Below are positions 18,036 to 28,833 of a stretch of 57,559 bases of DNA, in pieces. The DNA is from Actinomycetes bacterium (GTDB taxonomy: Bacteria > Actinomycetota > Acidimicrobiia > Acidimicrobiales > Ilumatobacteraceae), in contig JAIXWJ010000059.1 of assembly GCA_027491335.1 (NCBI GenBank), forward strand, positions 1 through 57,559, written 5' to 3'. The translations under genes were made by a program, and so were the position numbers. A model generated the notes under the pieces. The model had not been told where the DNA came from. It saw nothing but the letters and a program-made list of their open reading frames with translations, and ran no database searches. The first letter of the stretch is position 1; each line of letters opens with the position of its first letter.

Positions 18036-19529
18036 CTAGAGCATCGAGCCGTCGGAAACGTCCTGCACGGCGTGACGCAGCACCAAGTCCTCGAGGGCGC
18101 GAGCCGTCATCGGACGCGCGTACAAGTGGCCCTGATGCGTGGTGCATCCGAGGGCCAACAAGGCGTCGGCCTGCGAGCCGGTCTCCACACCATCGGCCGA
18201 TACGGCCAACCCCAGATCGCGAGCCAGTTGCACCATGGCTCGCACCACCGCGCGATCGTTCGGATGCGAAGTGAGAGCGTCCACGTGCTGTCGATCGACG
18301 CGAATCTCGTCGAGGGGCAACGTGCGAATCATCGACAGCGCGGCTCCGCCACGACCCGCGTCCTCCAGACACACCCGAGCACCCTGACGGCGCAGGTCGG
18401 TGAGCACACCGGACGCCCCCACCACGTCGCCCAGCACCGCCGCTTCGTAGATGTCGAGGGTCAACATGGTCGGATCGATTCCCGAGAAGAACGATTGGAT
18501 CTGCCCATCCCGCCACGCGCGTGGTGTGCAGCGATGCGGAAGGTTCACGCGGAAGCGGAAACCCGCGGGCAATCCGAGTGCGCTCAGTCGTCGGATGACC
18601 GGGCGAGCCTGTTGCATGATCACGCTGGTCAAACGTTCGAGCGTGCTGGCATCTTCGGCCATCGTGAGCATCTCGGCGGCGTTGGCGATGGACCCGTCGG
18701 ACTTCAACCAACGGGCCAGGACTTCGGCGCCGATCAGGCGACCGGTGCTGGCATCGAACTCCGGCTGGAAGAAGGGCACCACGTCGCCGGCATCGATGGA
18801 GCGGCGCAGGGCGCGCTCTTCTTGATTTCGTCGCTGCATCTCGGCGCGAACGTCGGCCGTGAAGACCTCGATGCGATCACGGCCACCATCTTTGGCTCGG
18901 TGCAAAGCCGCGTTGGCGAAACCGATGATCGAACTGGGCGTGTCGTCCTGATCGGGTCCGATCGCGATACCCACGCTGGCCGAGACGCGAACCAGTCGCC
19001 CCATCAGCTCCAACGGTTCGCCGATCGATCGCGTGAGACGTTCGGCCACCGCCACGACACGATTCAGATCGGTGGCGTCGTCCACGACCACCACGAACTC
19101 GTCACCACCCAGACGACCGGCGGTGCATCCATCGGGGAGGATCGCGGTGATCCGTCGTCCCATGACCTGCAGCAGTTGGTCGCCGGCTCCGTGACCGAGC
19201 GAGTCGTTGATGCTCTTGAACCGGTCGATGTCCATGAACATCACCGCGATGGGCCCGGTGGCCGCGCTCAAGGTCCGCTCCAAACGCTCGGTGAGGCCAC
19301 CGCGATTGAGGAGCCCGGTCATGGAGTCGTGGGCCGCCACGTGCTCCAAGTTCTGATGAGCGTGGGCGATTCGGAGGTTCTCGGCGACCAGGCCGTCGAT
19401 TCGGCCCATCGCCTGACGTCGACGTCGGTCCACCAGCACCAGCCCCCCGAGGGCAAGGAGACCACCGAGGGCCAAGGCGACAACGAGCACGCAGGGTTGT
19501 CGGCCCCTCGATCCCGGTTCTTGACACAT
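18036..19529 (-). CDS. Membrane GGDEF/EAL c-di-GMP protein with degenerate EAL domain
   Basis: A 497-residue protein. A membrane segment lies at about residues 14-34, a short coiled region follows, the GGDEF domain spans about 64-225 and the EAL domain about 240-490. The diguanylate cyclase motif GGDEF (141-145) is intact. No RxxD inhibitory site precedes it. In the EAL domain the first Glu (269, in EVL), Asn329, Glu362 and Gln466 remain. However, the DDFG loop reads EDAG (389-392), the catalytic Lys is Arg410, and the Glu of the EGVET motif is Asp446. This suggests cyclase activity with a non-hydrolysing EAL domain. It is divergent from dnaK and co-oriented with the EamA gene. Confidence 0.9.
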   Translation of the reverse strand: MCQEPGSRGRQPCVLVVALALGGLLALGGLVLVDRRRRQAMGRIDGLVAENLRIAHAHQNLEHVAAHDSMTGLLNRGGLTERLERTLSAATGPIAVMFMDIDRFKSINDSLGHGAGDQLLQVMGRRITAILPDGCTAGRLGGDEFVVVVDDATDLNRVVAVAERLTRSIGEPLELMGRLVRVSASVGIAIGPDQDDTPSSIIGFANAALHRAKDGGRDRIEVFTADVRAEMQRRNQEERALRRSIDAGDVVPFFQPEFDASTGRLIGAEVLARWLKSDGSIANAAEMLTMAEDASTLERLTSVIMQQARPVIRRLSALGLPAGFRFRVNLPHRCTPRAWRDGQIQSFFSGIDPTMLTLDIYEAAVLGDVVGASGVLTDLRRQGARVCLEDAGRGGAALSMIRTLPLDEIRVDRQHVDALTSHPNDRAVVRAMVQLARDLGLAVSADGVETGSQADALLALGCTTHQGHLYARPMTARALEDLVLRHAVQDVSDGSML

Positions 19530-19630
19530 TTGTGGGGATCGGTCGTGGGGTCGGCGGGGCCGAAGCGGGACGGATGTTTAGTCGGTGTGACTAAGGAAAC
19601 AACATTTGTGCGTTGCCGGCCGGACATTTG
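19526..19630. promoter_or_regulatory. Candidate regulatory region between GGDEF/EAL gene and dnaK
   Basis: This AT-rich stretch holds ACATTTG three times (19526-19532, 19602-19608, 19624-19630); the last two start 22 bases apart, about two helical turns. It also holds a perfect inverted repeat TTAGTC-ggtgt-GACTAA (19578-19594). No CIRCE element and no clear HAIR box (the usual HspR site) was found by eye. The repeats are direct observations; a role is inferred from position. Confidence 0.4.
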
Positions 19631-19639
19631 AGGCCTAAG

Positions 19640-19690
19640 TTGACACGCACTGACGCAGGATCCCCCACCCCCCGGGGGATTCGGCGTCAG
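19640..19690 (+). promoter_or_regulatory. Putative dnaK promoter element and long leader hairpin
   Basis: TTGACA at 19640-19645 could be a -35 box, but no convincing -10 follows. Right after it is a 41-base hairpin: stem 1 pairs 19650-19656 (CTGACGC) with 19684-19690 (GCGTCAG), a 3x3 internal loop follows, and stem 2 pairs 19660-19666 (ATCCCCC) with 19674-19680 (GGGGGAT), closing a 7-base loop. It ends 28 bases before the dnaK ATG. It may be an operator, an RNA control element or a messenger-stability structure. Confidence 0.5.
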
Positions 19691-19718
19691 TCCATAACTG
19701 TTCATAAGGAGAATCCCC

Positions 19719-21557
<1,839 letters not shown>

Positions 21558-21565
21558 GTCTCGAC

Positions 21566-22069
21566 ATGTCCGAGGAAACGACCGCACCCGACGGCGTCGA
21601 GAGCGCGAGCGACGACATCGTCGAGACGACCCACGACGAGCCGTCGGAGCTCGATCTGCTCACGGCGGAACGCAATCAGTACCTCGAACTGGCCCAGCGC
21701 GTGCAGGCCGACTTCGAGAACTATCGCAAGCGCGTGAGTGCCCAGACGGCCGATGACGTCGATCGGGCCACCGGTCGCATCGCCGAAGCGTTGTTGCCGG
21801 TGCTCGATGCGTGCGAAGCCGCCTTCGTGGCTCATCCCGCCGAGATCGAACCACTGTTCAATCTTCTGCTGGGTGAACTGAAAAAGCAGGGTCTCGAGGC
21901 CATGAACCTTCACGGTCAGCCCTTCGATCCGGCGTTGGCCGAAGCGGTGTTGCAGGAACCCGCCGACGGCGACGGAGATGGCACCACCGTCGTGGTCGAC
22001 GTGCTGCGCAGTGGGTACACATGGAAGGGCCGCGTGCTGCGGGCGGCATTGGTGAAGGTCAAGGGCTGA
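21566..22069 (+). CDS. grpE: Nucleotide exchange factor GrpE
   Basis: A 167-residue GrpE. An acidic N terminus leads into the long dimer helix (ERNQYLELAQRVQADFENYRKR), and the C-terminal beta domain contains the NLHGQPFDPALAEAV region typical of the family. It releases ADP from DnaK. It starts 8 bases after the dnaK stop and ends 13 bases before dnaJ, within one operon. Confidence 0.96.
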   Translation: MSEETTAPDGVESASDDIVETTHDEPSELDLLTAERNQYLELAQRVQADFENYRKRVSAQTADDVDRATGRIAEALLPVLDACEAAFVAHPAEIEPLFNLLLGELKKQGLEAMNLHGQPFDPALAEAVLQEPADGDGDGTTVVVDVLRSGYTWKGRVLRAALVKVKG

Positions 22070-22082
22070 GGAGCGCGACATC

Positions 22083-23195
22083 ATGACCGCGCAACGCGAG
22101 TGGTACGAGAAGGACTATTACGCGGTCCTCGGTGTCGCCCAGACCTCCACGCCCAAGGAGATCACCAAGGCCTATCGCAGGCTGGCGCGCGAGAATCATC
22201 CCGACGCGAAGCCCGGTGACGCCGCGGCGGAAGAGCGCTTCAAGGAGATCTCGACCGCCTACGACGTGTTGAGCGACGAGTCCAAGCGCAAGGAGTACGA
22301 CGAGGTGCGTCGTCTCGGACCGATGGCCGGCGGCATGGGTGGCATGCGGTTCAACACCGGTGGCGGTGATGGATCCATGGACGATCTGTTGCGCATGTTC
22401 GGTGGCGGACGCGCCCGCGGTGGCGGTGGCGGAGTCGGGCCGCGACGAGGCAACGATCTCGAGGCCACGTTGGGACTGGAGTTCACCGAAGCGGCTCACG
22501 GTGTCACCACTTCCGTGCACCTCACGAGTGACGCGCGGTGCGAGACCTGCAACGGCAGCGGAGCGCGACCCGGAAGCAGCGCCAAGACGTGCGGACAATG
22601 TGGTGGTCGCGGACAGGTCGACGACAACCAAGGGTTTTTCTCCTTCGCCTCACCATGTGGTCGTTGCGGAGGTTCGGGAAGCATCATCGAGACGCCGTGC
22701 GGTGTGTGCCGGGGCTCGGGCATCGAGAAGCGAAACCGCGAGGTGAAGGTGCGCGTGCCGGCCGGTGTCGCCGACGGACAACGTATTCGTTTGCCCGGCA
22801 AGGGGACACCGGGTCGCAACGGAGGTCCGTCCGGTGATCTCTTCATCATCTGTCGAGTGGCCGCGCATCGCCTGTTCGGTCGCGACGGCGAGAACCTCAC
22901 GGTGAGGGTGCCCATCACCTTCGCCGAGGCCGCTCTGGGCGCCGACATTCAGGTGCCGACGTTGTCCGGAGAACGCGTCACGTTGCGCGTCAAGCCGGGA
23001 ACCCAGAGCGGTACCCGGCATCGCGTGAAGGGTCGGGGCATCGAAACCGCCAAGCATCACGGCGACCTGATCGTCACCGTGGACGTGGTGGTGCCGTCGA
23101 TCCTGAACGACGAACAGCGCGCGGCGGTCGAGGCTCTGGCCACGGCCACCACGGACACACCACGCAACCATCTCTTCACGGGGGAGAGATCATGA
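22083..23195 (+). CDS. dnaJ: Chaperone DnaJ (Hsp40)
   Basis: A 370-residue type-I J protein. The J domain includes HPD at about residues 39-41. It is followed by a Gly-rich segment (GGGRARGGGGG), four CxxCxGxG-type zinc-binding repeats (starting CETCNGSG and CGQCGGRG), and the two C-terminal substrate-binding beta domains. It delivers clients to DnaK and stimulates its ATPase. Its stop overlaps the hspR start (ATGA), so the repressor is made in step with the chaperone. Confidence 0.97.
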   Translation: MTAQREWYEKDYYAVLGVAQTSTPKEITKAYRRLARENHPDAKPGDAAAEERFKEISTAYDVLSDESKRKEYDEVRRLGPMAGGMGGMRFNTGGGDGSMDDLLRMFGGGRARGGGGGVGPRRGNDLEATLGLEFTEAAHGVTTSVHLTSDARCETCNGSGARPGSSAKTCGQCGGRGQVDDNQGFFSFASPCGRCGGSGSIIETPCGVCRGSGIEKRNREVKVRVPAGVADGQRIRLPGKGTPGRNGGPSGDLFIICRVAAHRLFGRDGENLTVRVPITFAEAALGADIQVPTLSGERVTLRVKPGTQSGTRHRVKGRGIETAKHHGDLIVTVDVVVPSILNDEQRAAVEALATATTDTPRNHLFTGERS

Positions 23196-23593
23196 GCAAC
23201 TCCAACGATCGCGCCATCTACGTGATCTCGGTCGCCGCCCAGTTGGCGGGGATGCATCCGCAGACCCTGCGCATCTACGAACGTCGTGGGCTGCTGCAAC
23301 CGGCGCGCACGCAAGGTGGCAATCGTCGCTACAGCGACATCGACATCGCGCGTTTGAAGCGCATCGCCGAACTCACCGCCGAGGGCATGAACGTGGAGGG
23401 AATCCGGCGCGTGATGGCTCTCGAAGCCGAGGTGGAGCGACTGCGCGACGAGGTCGATCGGCTGCGCTTGTTGGCCGCGCACGCCATCAACGAACACGAG
23501 CGTCGCGCGCACGGCGAGATCGTTCCGCTCCGACAAGGAGTGGCGGTGTTCGGACAGGTGCCATCGGTCTTGCGTCGAGAGAACCGGAGATGA
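23192..23593 (+). CDS. hspR: MerR-family heat-shock repressor HspR
   Basis: A 133-residue MerR-type regulator. The winged helix-turn-helix runs through VAAQLAGMHPQTLRIYERRG and the wing GGNRRYSDIDI, as in HspR. A coiled dimer helix follows (MALEAEVERLRDEVDRLRLL). In actinobacteria HspR represses its own dnaK operon and uses DnaK as co-repressor. Here it is translationally coupled to dnaJ and lies one base upstream of the HDOD gene, so the enzyme is in the same heat-shock transcript. Confidence 0.95.
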   Translation: MSNSNDRAIYVISVAAQLAGMHPQTLRIYERRGLLQPARTQGGNRRYSDIDIARLKRIAELTAEGMNVEGIRRVMALEAEVERLRDEVDRLRLLAAHAINEHERRAHGEIVPLRQGVAVFGQVPSVLRRENRR

Positions 23594-23594
23594 G

Positions 23595-24551
23595 ATGACC
23601 GGAGATGAAAAGACCACGACTCCGGACTACCAGCCGTACGTCGCGGGACCGTTTCGTTGGCGTTTGGCCTTGCGCCCCCTCGACCTGACCGACTGGATCC
23701 AGATCGGGGACGACTACGACCACGAGATGGCCGCCAAGACGGTCGTCTTGCGCGATCATCACGACACGGTCGTGGCGACCATCGACGGCATCGAGCCCGA
23801 AGCGGCCGAGATACTCGAGCATCTGTGCGATCACCTCTGTGCGACCCGGCCGGACTGGTTCGCTCGCGAGGGCAACGAGATCGTGAATCGTCGTCGCGGC
23901 GAACGTTGGCCGGTTTCCCCCGGGGACGATGGCTCCTGGGCACTTCACCCCCTCGACATCGCCGGTCGATTGGTGCAAGAGGACCTGGCGCTGTTGGTGA
24001 ATCGCGAGGCCGGATTGGTGTTCGGTGGAGGGACGGTGTGTTTCCCGAATCGCTGGGACCTGTCGTCGAAATTGGGACTGACCATGGCCGAGGTGCACGC
24101 GCCGGTGGATCGTCTCAACGAACAACTTCAGGATCCGATCGATTCGTTCTTCGGGCGCCTCTCGGTGGACAAACCGTTCTGGCGATTGGGCTGGGGCGTG
24201 TTGGACACCGACGATCCGTATCAACCGATGGACGGAACCGCCTCGGTCCCCCCTCCGATACCCGCGATCGGTGATCCGTCCACCGGCGATCGATTGTTCC
24301 TTCGGGTGGAGCGAGAGACACTTCGACGATTCCCCCGCACCGACTGCGTGTTGTTCACCATTCGCACGTACATCCGTCCTCTTTCGCATCTGGTCGAGCG
24401 TCCACAGGACGCGGCACGATTGGCTGAGGCTCTGAGCCAGCTGCCCGACGATGTTCGGGACTACAAGCAGACCACCGAACTCACCGCCGCCGCGGTGCAT
24501 TGGTTGAGCGAGGTGTCCGGAAACCAAGCACATTCCTCCGGAGGTCGGTGA
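23595..24551 (+). CDS. Haem-dependent oxidative N-demethylase homologue (DUF3445/HDOD)
   Basis: A 318-residue protein of the PF11927 (DUF3445) family. Matching blocks are [10 protein letters not shown] near the N terminus, [56 protein letters not shown] and the closing [12 protein letters not shown]. Characterised members are PAS-fold haem enzymes that remove a methyl group from secondary amines using oxygen and a separate reductase. No reductase or ferredoxin partner is encoded nearby. The gene sits one base after hspR and one base before clpB, an unexpected place. Family assignment is confident; its substrate and link to heat shock are unknown. Confidence 0.85.
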   Translation: MTGDEKTTTPDYQPYVAGPFRWRLALRPLDLTDWIQIGDDYDHEMAAKTVVLRDHHDTVVATIDGIEPEAAEILEHLCDHLCATRPDWFAREGNEIVNRRRGERWPVSPGDDGSWALHPLDIAGRLVQEDLALLVNREAGLVFGGGTVCFPNRWDLSSKLGLTMAEVHAPVDRLNEQLQDPIDSFFGRLSVDKPFWRLGWGVLDTDDPYQPMDGTASVPPPIPAIGDPSTGDRLFLRVERETLRRFPRTDCVLFTIRTYIRPLSHLVERPQDAARLAEALSQLPDDVRDYKQTTELTAAAVHWLSEVSGNQAHSSGGR

Positions 24552-24552
24552 C

Positions 24553-27036
24553 ATGACGTTCAATCCGAAGAACTGGACCCACAAGACGCAAGAGGCCGTG
24601 TCGGCCGCGATCGATCAGGCCAAGGAGTTGTCGAACCCCGAACTCACCGGCGATCACGTGATGGCGGCCCTCATGCGCCAAGAAGACACCATCACGCCGG
24701 CGGTCCTCGCCAAGTTGGGCTTGGCACCGTTGATGATTCGCAATCAGGCCGACGAACGGGTGGCCAAGTTGCCCAAGGCCTACGGCGGCGACGAGCCGCG
24801 CATGAATCGCGAACTCAACAACATCTTTCAGATGGCCGAGCGATACCAGAAAGACCTGAAGGACGACTTCCTCAGCGTCGAGCACTTGCTGTTGGCGATG
24901 AACCAACGTCTCGGGGTGGGCAGCGAGGAGTTGTTGCAGGCATTGCGCGACGTGCGCGGAAGTCATCGCGTCACCGATCAGAACCCCGAGGAAAAGTTCC
25001 AGGCTCTCGAGAAGTACGGACAGGACCTCACCAAGCGCGCTCGTGACGGCAAGATCGATCCGGTGATCGGACGCGACGCCGAGATCCGCCGGGTCATTCA
25101 GGTGCTCAGTCGCCGCACCAAGAACAACCCGGTGCTCATCGGAGAGCCCGGCGTGGGCAAGACGGCCATCGTCGAGGGCTTGGCCCGTCGTATCGCCGAT
25201 GGCGACGTTCCCGAGGGACTGAAGAACAAGCGGCTCATCTCGCTCGACATCGCCAGCTTGCTGGCGGGAGCGAAGTATCGCGGCGAGTTCGAGGAGCGTT
25301 TGAAGGCCGTGCTGAAGGAGATCACCGATGCCGCCGGCGAGGTGATCACGTTCGTCGACGAACTGCACACCATCGTTGGTGCGGGTGGGGCCGAGGGCGC
25401 CATGGACGCCGGGAACATGATCAAGCCCATGCTGGCTCGTGGTGAGTTGCGCATGATCGGCGCCACCACGCTCGACGAGTATCGAAAGTACGTGGAGAAG
25501 GACCCGGCGCTCGAGCGTCGTTTCCAGCAGGTGTACGTGGGCGAACCCACCGTCGAGGACACCATCGCGATTTTGCGCGGGCTGAAGGAGCGCTACGAAG
25601 TGCATCATGGTGTGCGCATCCAGGACTCGGCATTGGTGAGCGCCGCGGTGCTCTCCGATCGCTACATCACCAGTCGCTTCCTTCCGGACAAGGCCATCGA
25701 CTTGGTCGACGAGGCCGCCAGCAAACTGCGCATCGAGATCGACTCGCTTCCCACCGAGATCGACATCGTCGAGCGTCGCATGTTGCAGCTGGAGATCGAG
25801 AAGGTCGCGCTCGAGAAGGAAACCGACGCGGCATCGGTGGAGCGTCTCGCGTCGCTCGAGGACGAACTGGCCGTGTTGAAGATCCAGAGCACCGACATGC
25901 GCGAACACTGGCAACAGGAGAAGGAAGCCATCGCGGCCATTCGCAACCTGAAGGAGGAGATGGAGCAACTCCGCATGGTGGTGGAACGCGAGACCGATCT
26001 CAACGTGGCGGCCGAAATCCGATACGGACGCATTCCCGAACTGGAGCGCCGCATCTCGGAGGCCACCACCCACCTCGACGAACTTCAAACCGGCAATCGC
26101 ATGTTGAAAGAAGAGGTCGACGCCGAGGACATCGCCGAGGTCGTGAGCAAGGCCACCGGAGTGCCCGTGACCCGTCTGATGGAAGGTGAGATGGCCAAAT
26201 TGGTCCACCTCGAGGATCTTCTGCATCGTCGGGTGATCGGCCAGGACGAGGCGGTCACAGCCGTGTCCAACGCGATTCGTCGCAGCCGCGCCGGATTGAG
26301 CGACCCGAACCGGCCCATTGGTTCGTTCCTGTTCCTCGGTCCGACCGGAGTGGGCAAGACCGAGTTGGCCCGCGCGGTCGCTGAATTCCTGTTCGACGAC
26401 GAGCGGGCCATGGTGCGCATCGACATGGGCGAATACATGGAGAAGCATTCGGTGTCGCGACTGGTCGGCGCTCCCCCGGGATACGTCGGCTACGACGAGG
26501 GAGGCCAACTCACCGAGGCCGTGCGACGGCGCAGTTACAGCGTGGTGTTGCTCGACGAGATCGAGAAGGCGCATCCCGACGTGTTCAACATCTTGTTGCA
26601 GGTGCTCGACGACGGCCGCCTCACCGATGGTCAGGGACGGACCGTCGATTTCACCAACACGGTGATCGTCATGACCTCGAATCTTCCCGTGGACCCGGTC
26701 GAGTACTTCAAGCCCGAGTTCGTGAACCGCATCGACGAGATCATCCGCTTCCGATCGCTCACCGAAGCCGATCTCACTCACATCGTCGAGATCCAGTTGG
26801 CCAAGCTCAAGGAGCGCTTGGCCGCGCGACGGATCACCCTCGAGGTGACCCCGGCCGCGATGAGTTTGTTGGCCTCGGAGGGTTTCGACCCCTCGTTCGG
26901 GGCCCGCCCCTTGAAGCGGGTCATTCAGCGCGAGATCGGGGACCGGGCTTCGGTGCTCATTCTCGAGGGCAAGGTGTCCGAGGACGGTTTCATCACCGTC
27001 GACGCCCGCGACGGCGAGATCGTCGTCGGCTCTTGA
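24553..27036 (+). CDS. clpB: Disaggregase ClpB (Hsp104 family), short D2 form
   Basis: An 827-residue AAA+ disaggregase. It has a Clp-N repeat domain (1-140), D1 with Walker A GEPGVGKT (197-204), a coiled-coil middle domain (about 400-520), and D2 with Walker A GPTGVGKT (596-603), the pore loop [13 protein letters not shown] and Walker [13 protein letters not shown]. Between TSNL (708-711) and PEFVNR only about nine residues (PVDPVEYFK) remain, where E. coli ClpB has about 30. The usual length is 850-870. The gene works with DnaK/DnaJ/GrpE to rescue aggregates. A GGAGG site precedes its ATG by 8 bases. Confidence 0.95.
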   Translation: MTFNPKNWTHKTQEAVSAAIDQAKELSNPELTGDHVMAALMRQEDTITPAVLAKLGLAPLMIRNQADERVAKLPKAYGGDEPRMNRELNNIFQMAERYQKDLKDDFLSVEHLLLAMNQRLGVGSEELLQALRDVRGSHRVTDQNPEEKFQALEKYGQDLTKRARDGKIDPVIGRDAEIRRVIQVLSRRTKNNPVLIGEPGVGKTAIVEGLARRIADGDVPEGLKNKRLISLDIASLLAGAKYRGEFEERLKAVLKEITDAAGEVITFVDELHTIVGAGGAEGAMDAGNMIKPMLARGELRMIGATTLDEYRKYVEKDPALERRFQQVYVGEPTVEDTIAILRGLKERYEVHHGVRIQDSALVSAAVLSDRYITSRFLPDKAIDLVDEAASKLRIEIDSLPTEIDIVERRMLQLEIEKVALEKETDAASVERLASLEDELAVLKIQSTDMREHWQQEKEAIAAIRNLKEEMEQLRMVVERETDLNVAAEIRYGRIPELERRISEATTHLDELQTGNRMLKEEVDAEDIAEVVSKATGVPVTRLMEGEMAKLVHLEDLLHRRVIGQDEAVTAVSNAIRRSRAGLSDPNRPIGSFLFLGPTGVGKTELARAVAEFLFDDERAMVRIDMGEYMEKHSVSRLVGAPPGYVGYDEGGQLTEAVRRRSYSVVLLDEIEKAHPDVFNILLQVLDDGRLTDGQGRTVDFTNTVIVMTSNLPVDPVEYFKPEFVNRIDEIIRFRSLTEADLTHIVEIQLAKLKERLAARRITLEVTPAAMSLLASEGFDPSFGARPLKRVIQREIGDRASVLILEGKVSEDGFITVDARDGEIVVGS

Positions 27037-27049
27037 CTCGTACCGTCGC

Positions 27050-28015
27050 CTAGACCGCGAGCAGGTGGTCGCCCACCATCGAGATCGACACTCGTGAACC
27101 GGCCACGCCGTCGTAGGTGCCCGTGGGGGTGTGCACTCGCACCAGACGATCCAGAGCGTCGAGACGCACGTCGATCAAGGTGCTGGGTCCTTGGAACGTC
27201 GAGGCGACCACGGTGCCGATCCATTTTCCGTGATGCACGTTTTCGTGAATGGTCAACGCTTCTGGTCGAACGAGGATCGTGCCTTGCTCGCTCGGAATCT
27301 CGTTGATCGAGCCAACGAATCGGGCGACGAAGGGTGAAGCCGGCGATTGGTAGACCTCGTGGGGACTACCCACTTGTTCGAGGCGACCCTCCGACATCAC
27401 TCCGACTCGATCACTCATCGCCAAGGCCTCGTCCTGATCGTGGGTGACGAAAAGGGTCGTGACACCGGTGTCGCGTTGGATCCGCTTGATCTCGTCGCGC
27501 AACGTCGACCGAACCCGAGCATCCAATGCCGACAACGGCTCGTCGAGTAGCAACACCTCCGGTCGAACCGCGAGCGCGCGCGCCAATGCAACGCGTTGTT
27601 GCTGCCCACCCGACAGCTGGTGGGGGAAGCGGTCGCCCAATCCCGAGAGCTGCACGATCTCCAGCATTTCGTCGACCCGTCGGGCGATGACGGACGACTC
27701 GAGTCGACGCGTCTTGAGACCGAAAGCGACGTTCTTTCGTACGTCGAGGTTCGGGAACAGGCTGTAACTCTGAAAGACCATTCCCATGTTGCGCTTGTGT
27801 GCCGGGATCGGAGAAAGGTCGTGTCCACCGAGACTCACGGTGCCGGCGTCGGCGCGTTCGAAGCCGGCGGCGATACGTAACGCGGTCGTTTTCCCGCAAC
27901 CAGAGGGCCCGAGGAGGCTGATGAACTCGCCGGGCGCGATCGTCAGATCGAAGTCGGCCAGCGCCACCGTGGGCCCGAAGCACTTTCTGATGGAGGAGAA
28001 CTCGAGTGATGTCAT
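27050..28015 (-). CDS. ABC transporter ATP-binding protein (PotA/polyamine-opine type)
   Basis: A 321-residue importer ATPase. Walker A GPSGCGKTT, Q-loop VFQSYSLFPNL, signature LSGGQQQRVALARAL, Walker B VLLLDEPLSALD and the switch His (FVTHDQDEA) are all present. A C-terminal TOBE domain begins near RPEALTIHENV. The start at 28015 overlaps the stop of the upstream permease (ATGA). It is the last gene of a four-gene leftward operon with the binding protein and two permeases. It converges on clpB, 14 bases away. Confidence 0.95.
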   Translation of the reverse strand: MTSLEFSSIRKCFGPTVALADFDLTIAPGEFISLLGPSGCGKTTALRIAAGFERADAGTVSLGGHDLSPIPAHKRNMGMVFQSYSLFPNLDVRKNVAFGLKTRRLESSVIARRVDEMLEIVQLSGLGDRFPHQLSGGQQQRVALARALAVRPEVLLLDEPLSALDARVRSTLRDEIKRIQRDTGVTTLFVTHDQDEALAMSDRVGVMSEGRLEQVGSPHEVYQSPASPFVARFVGSINEIPSEQGTILVRPEALTIHENVHHGKWIGTVVASTFQGPSTLIDVRLDALDRLVRVHTPTGTYDGVAGSRVSISMVGDHLLAV

Positions 28016-28833
28016 GTCGTTCCTCTCGCACGTCGTCGACGCGCACTCTTGGGCCGCGAGACCAGTCCGATGATCATGAAGATGAGGGTCGTGACGACCA
28101 AAGAGAGAATCGCGAGCCCGTACCCGCCCTTGGGATCCGAGCCGCGATACTCGCCCATGAATGCGGGAAACGTGCGCTTCAAGAGGACATCGGCGATCGT
28201 GTACTCCCCGAGCACCACCGCCACGGTGAGGAACAGGCACGAGAGAATCGCGGTGCGAAGGTTCGGAACGATGACGTGAACGATGGTGCGTATCCATCCG
28301 TAGCCGAGGCTTCTGGATGCCTCGACCAGCGTTCGTAGATCGAGAGCCTTCAACCCCGAATCGATCGAGCGGAAGGTGAACGGAAGCGCGAGCACCACGT
28401 AGAAAGGAATCAACGACAGGTCGCTGTTGAGAAACCAACGCGCGTGTGGTTTGATGACCATGATTCCGGCCACCATTCCGATGGCCGGAATGACGTACGG
28501 CAGGATCGTGAGGAACTCCACGGTCGATCGAGCTCGCGGCAACCGTAGATGCACCCACACGATGGTGGGCACGAGCAAAAGCAGGCTGATGAGCCCGGTG
28601 CCGATGGCGAGTTTGAGGCTCAGGGTCAATGCTCGTCCGAATTGATCATCCGAGAATGCCGACCACAGGGGGGCCAGCGACCACTTGTCGAACAGGTTCG
28701 ACCATCGAAGGTCGATCACCTGAACGTTCTGCAGTGCGAAGCGCATCATGGCGAACAAGGGAAGGATGAAGAAGGCCGCCGCCACAAGGAGAATCAGCGG
28801 TGCCACGACTCGACCGAAGACACGACCTCTCAC
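28012..28833 (-). CDS. ABC transporter permease, PotC type
   Basis: A 273-residue membrane protein with about six segments and the EAA-type loop (EASRSLGYGWIRTIVHVIVP) that contacts the ATPase. GTG 28833 overlaps the stop of the upstream permease (GTGA) and is preferred; GTG 28842 is possible. It pairs with the permease upstream to form a heteromeric channel of the polyamine/opine/phosphonate class. Confidence 0.92.
   Translation of the reverse strand: MRGRVFGRVVAPLILLVAAAFFILPLFAMMRFALQNVQVIDLRWSNLFDKWSLAPLWSAFSDDQFGRALTLSLKLAIGTGLISLLLLVPTIVWVHLRLPRARSTVEFLTILPYVIPAIGMVAGIMVIKPHARWFLNSDLSLIPFYVVLALPFTFRSIDSGLKALDLRTLVEASRSLGYGWIRTIVHVIVPNLRTAILSCLFLTVAVVLGEYTIADVLLKRTFPAFMGEYRGSDPKGGYGLAILSLVVTTLIFMIIGLVSRPKSARRRRARGTT

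Noticed and set aside
19570..19700. CIRCE or HAIR operator for dnaK
   Set aside because: Neither consensus is present; TTTGAGGCCTAAG is only a partial resemblance.
24481..26781. A 766-codon open frame antisense to clpB
   Set aside because: It is an opposite-strand shadow with His/Asp/Gly-rich low-complexity content; clpB is unambiguous.
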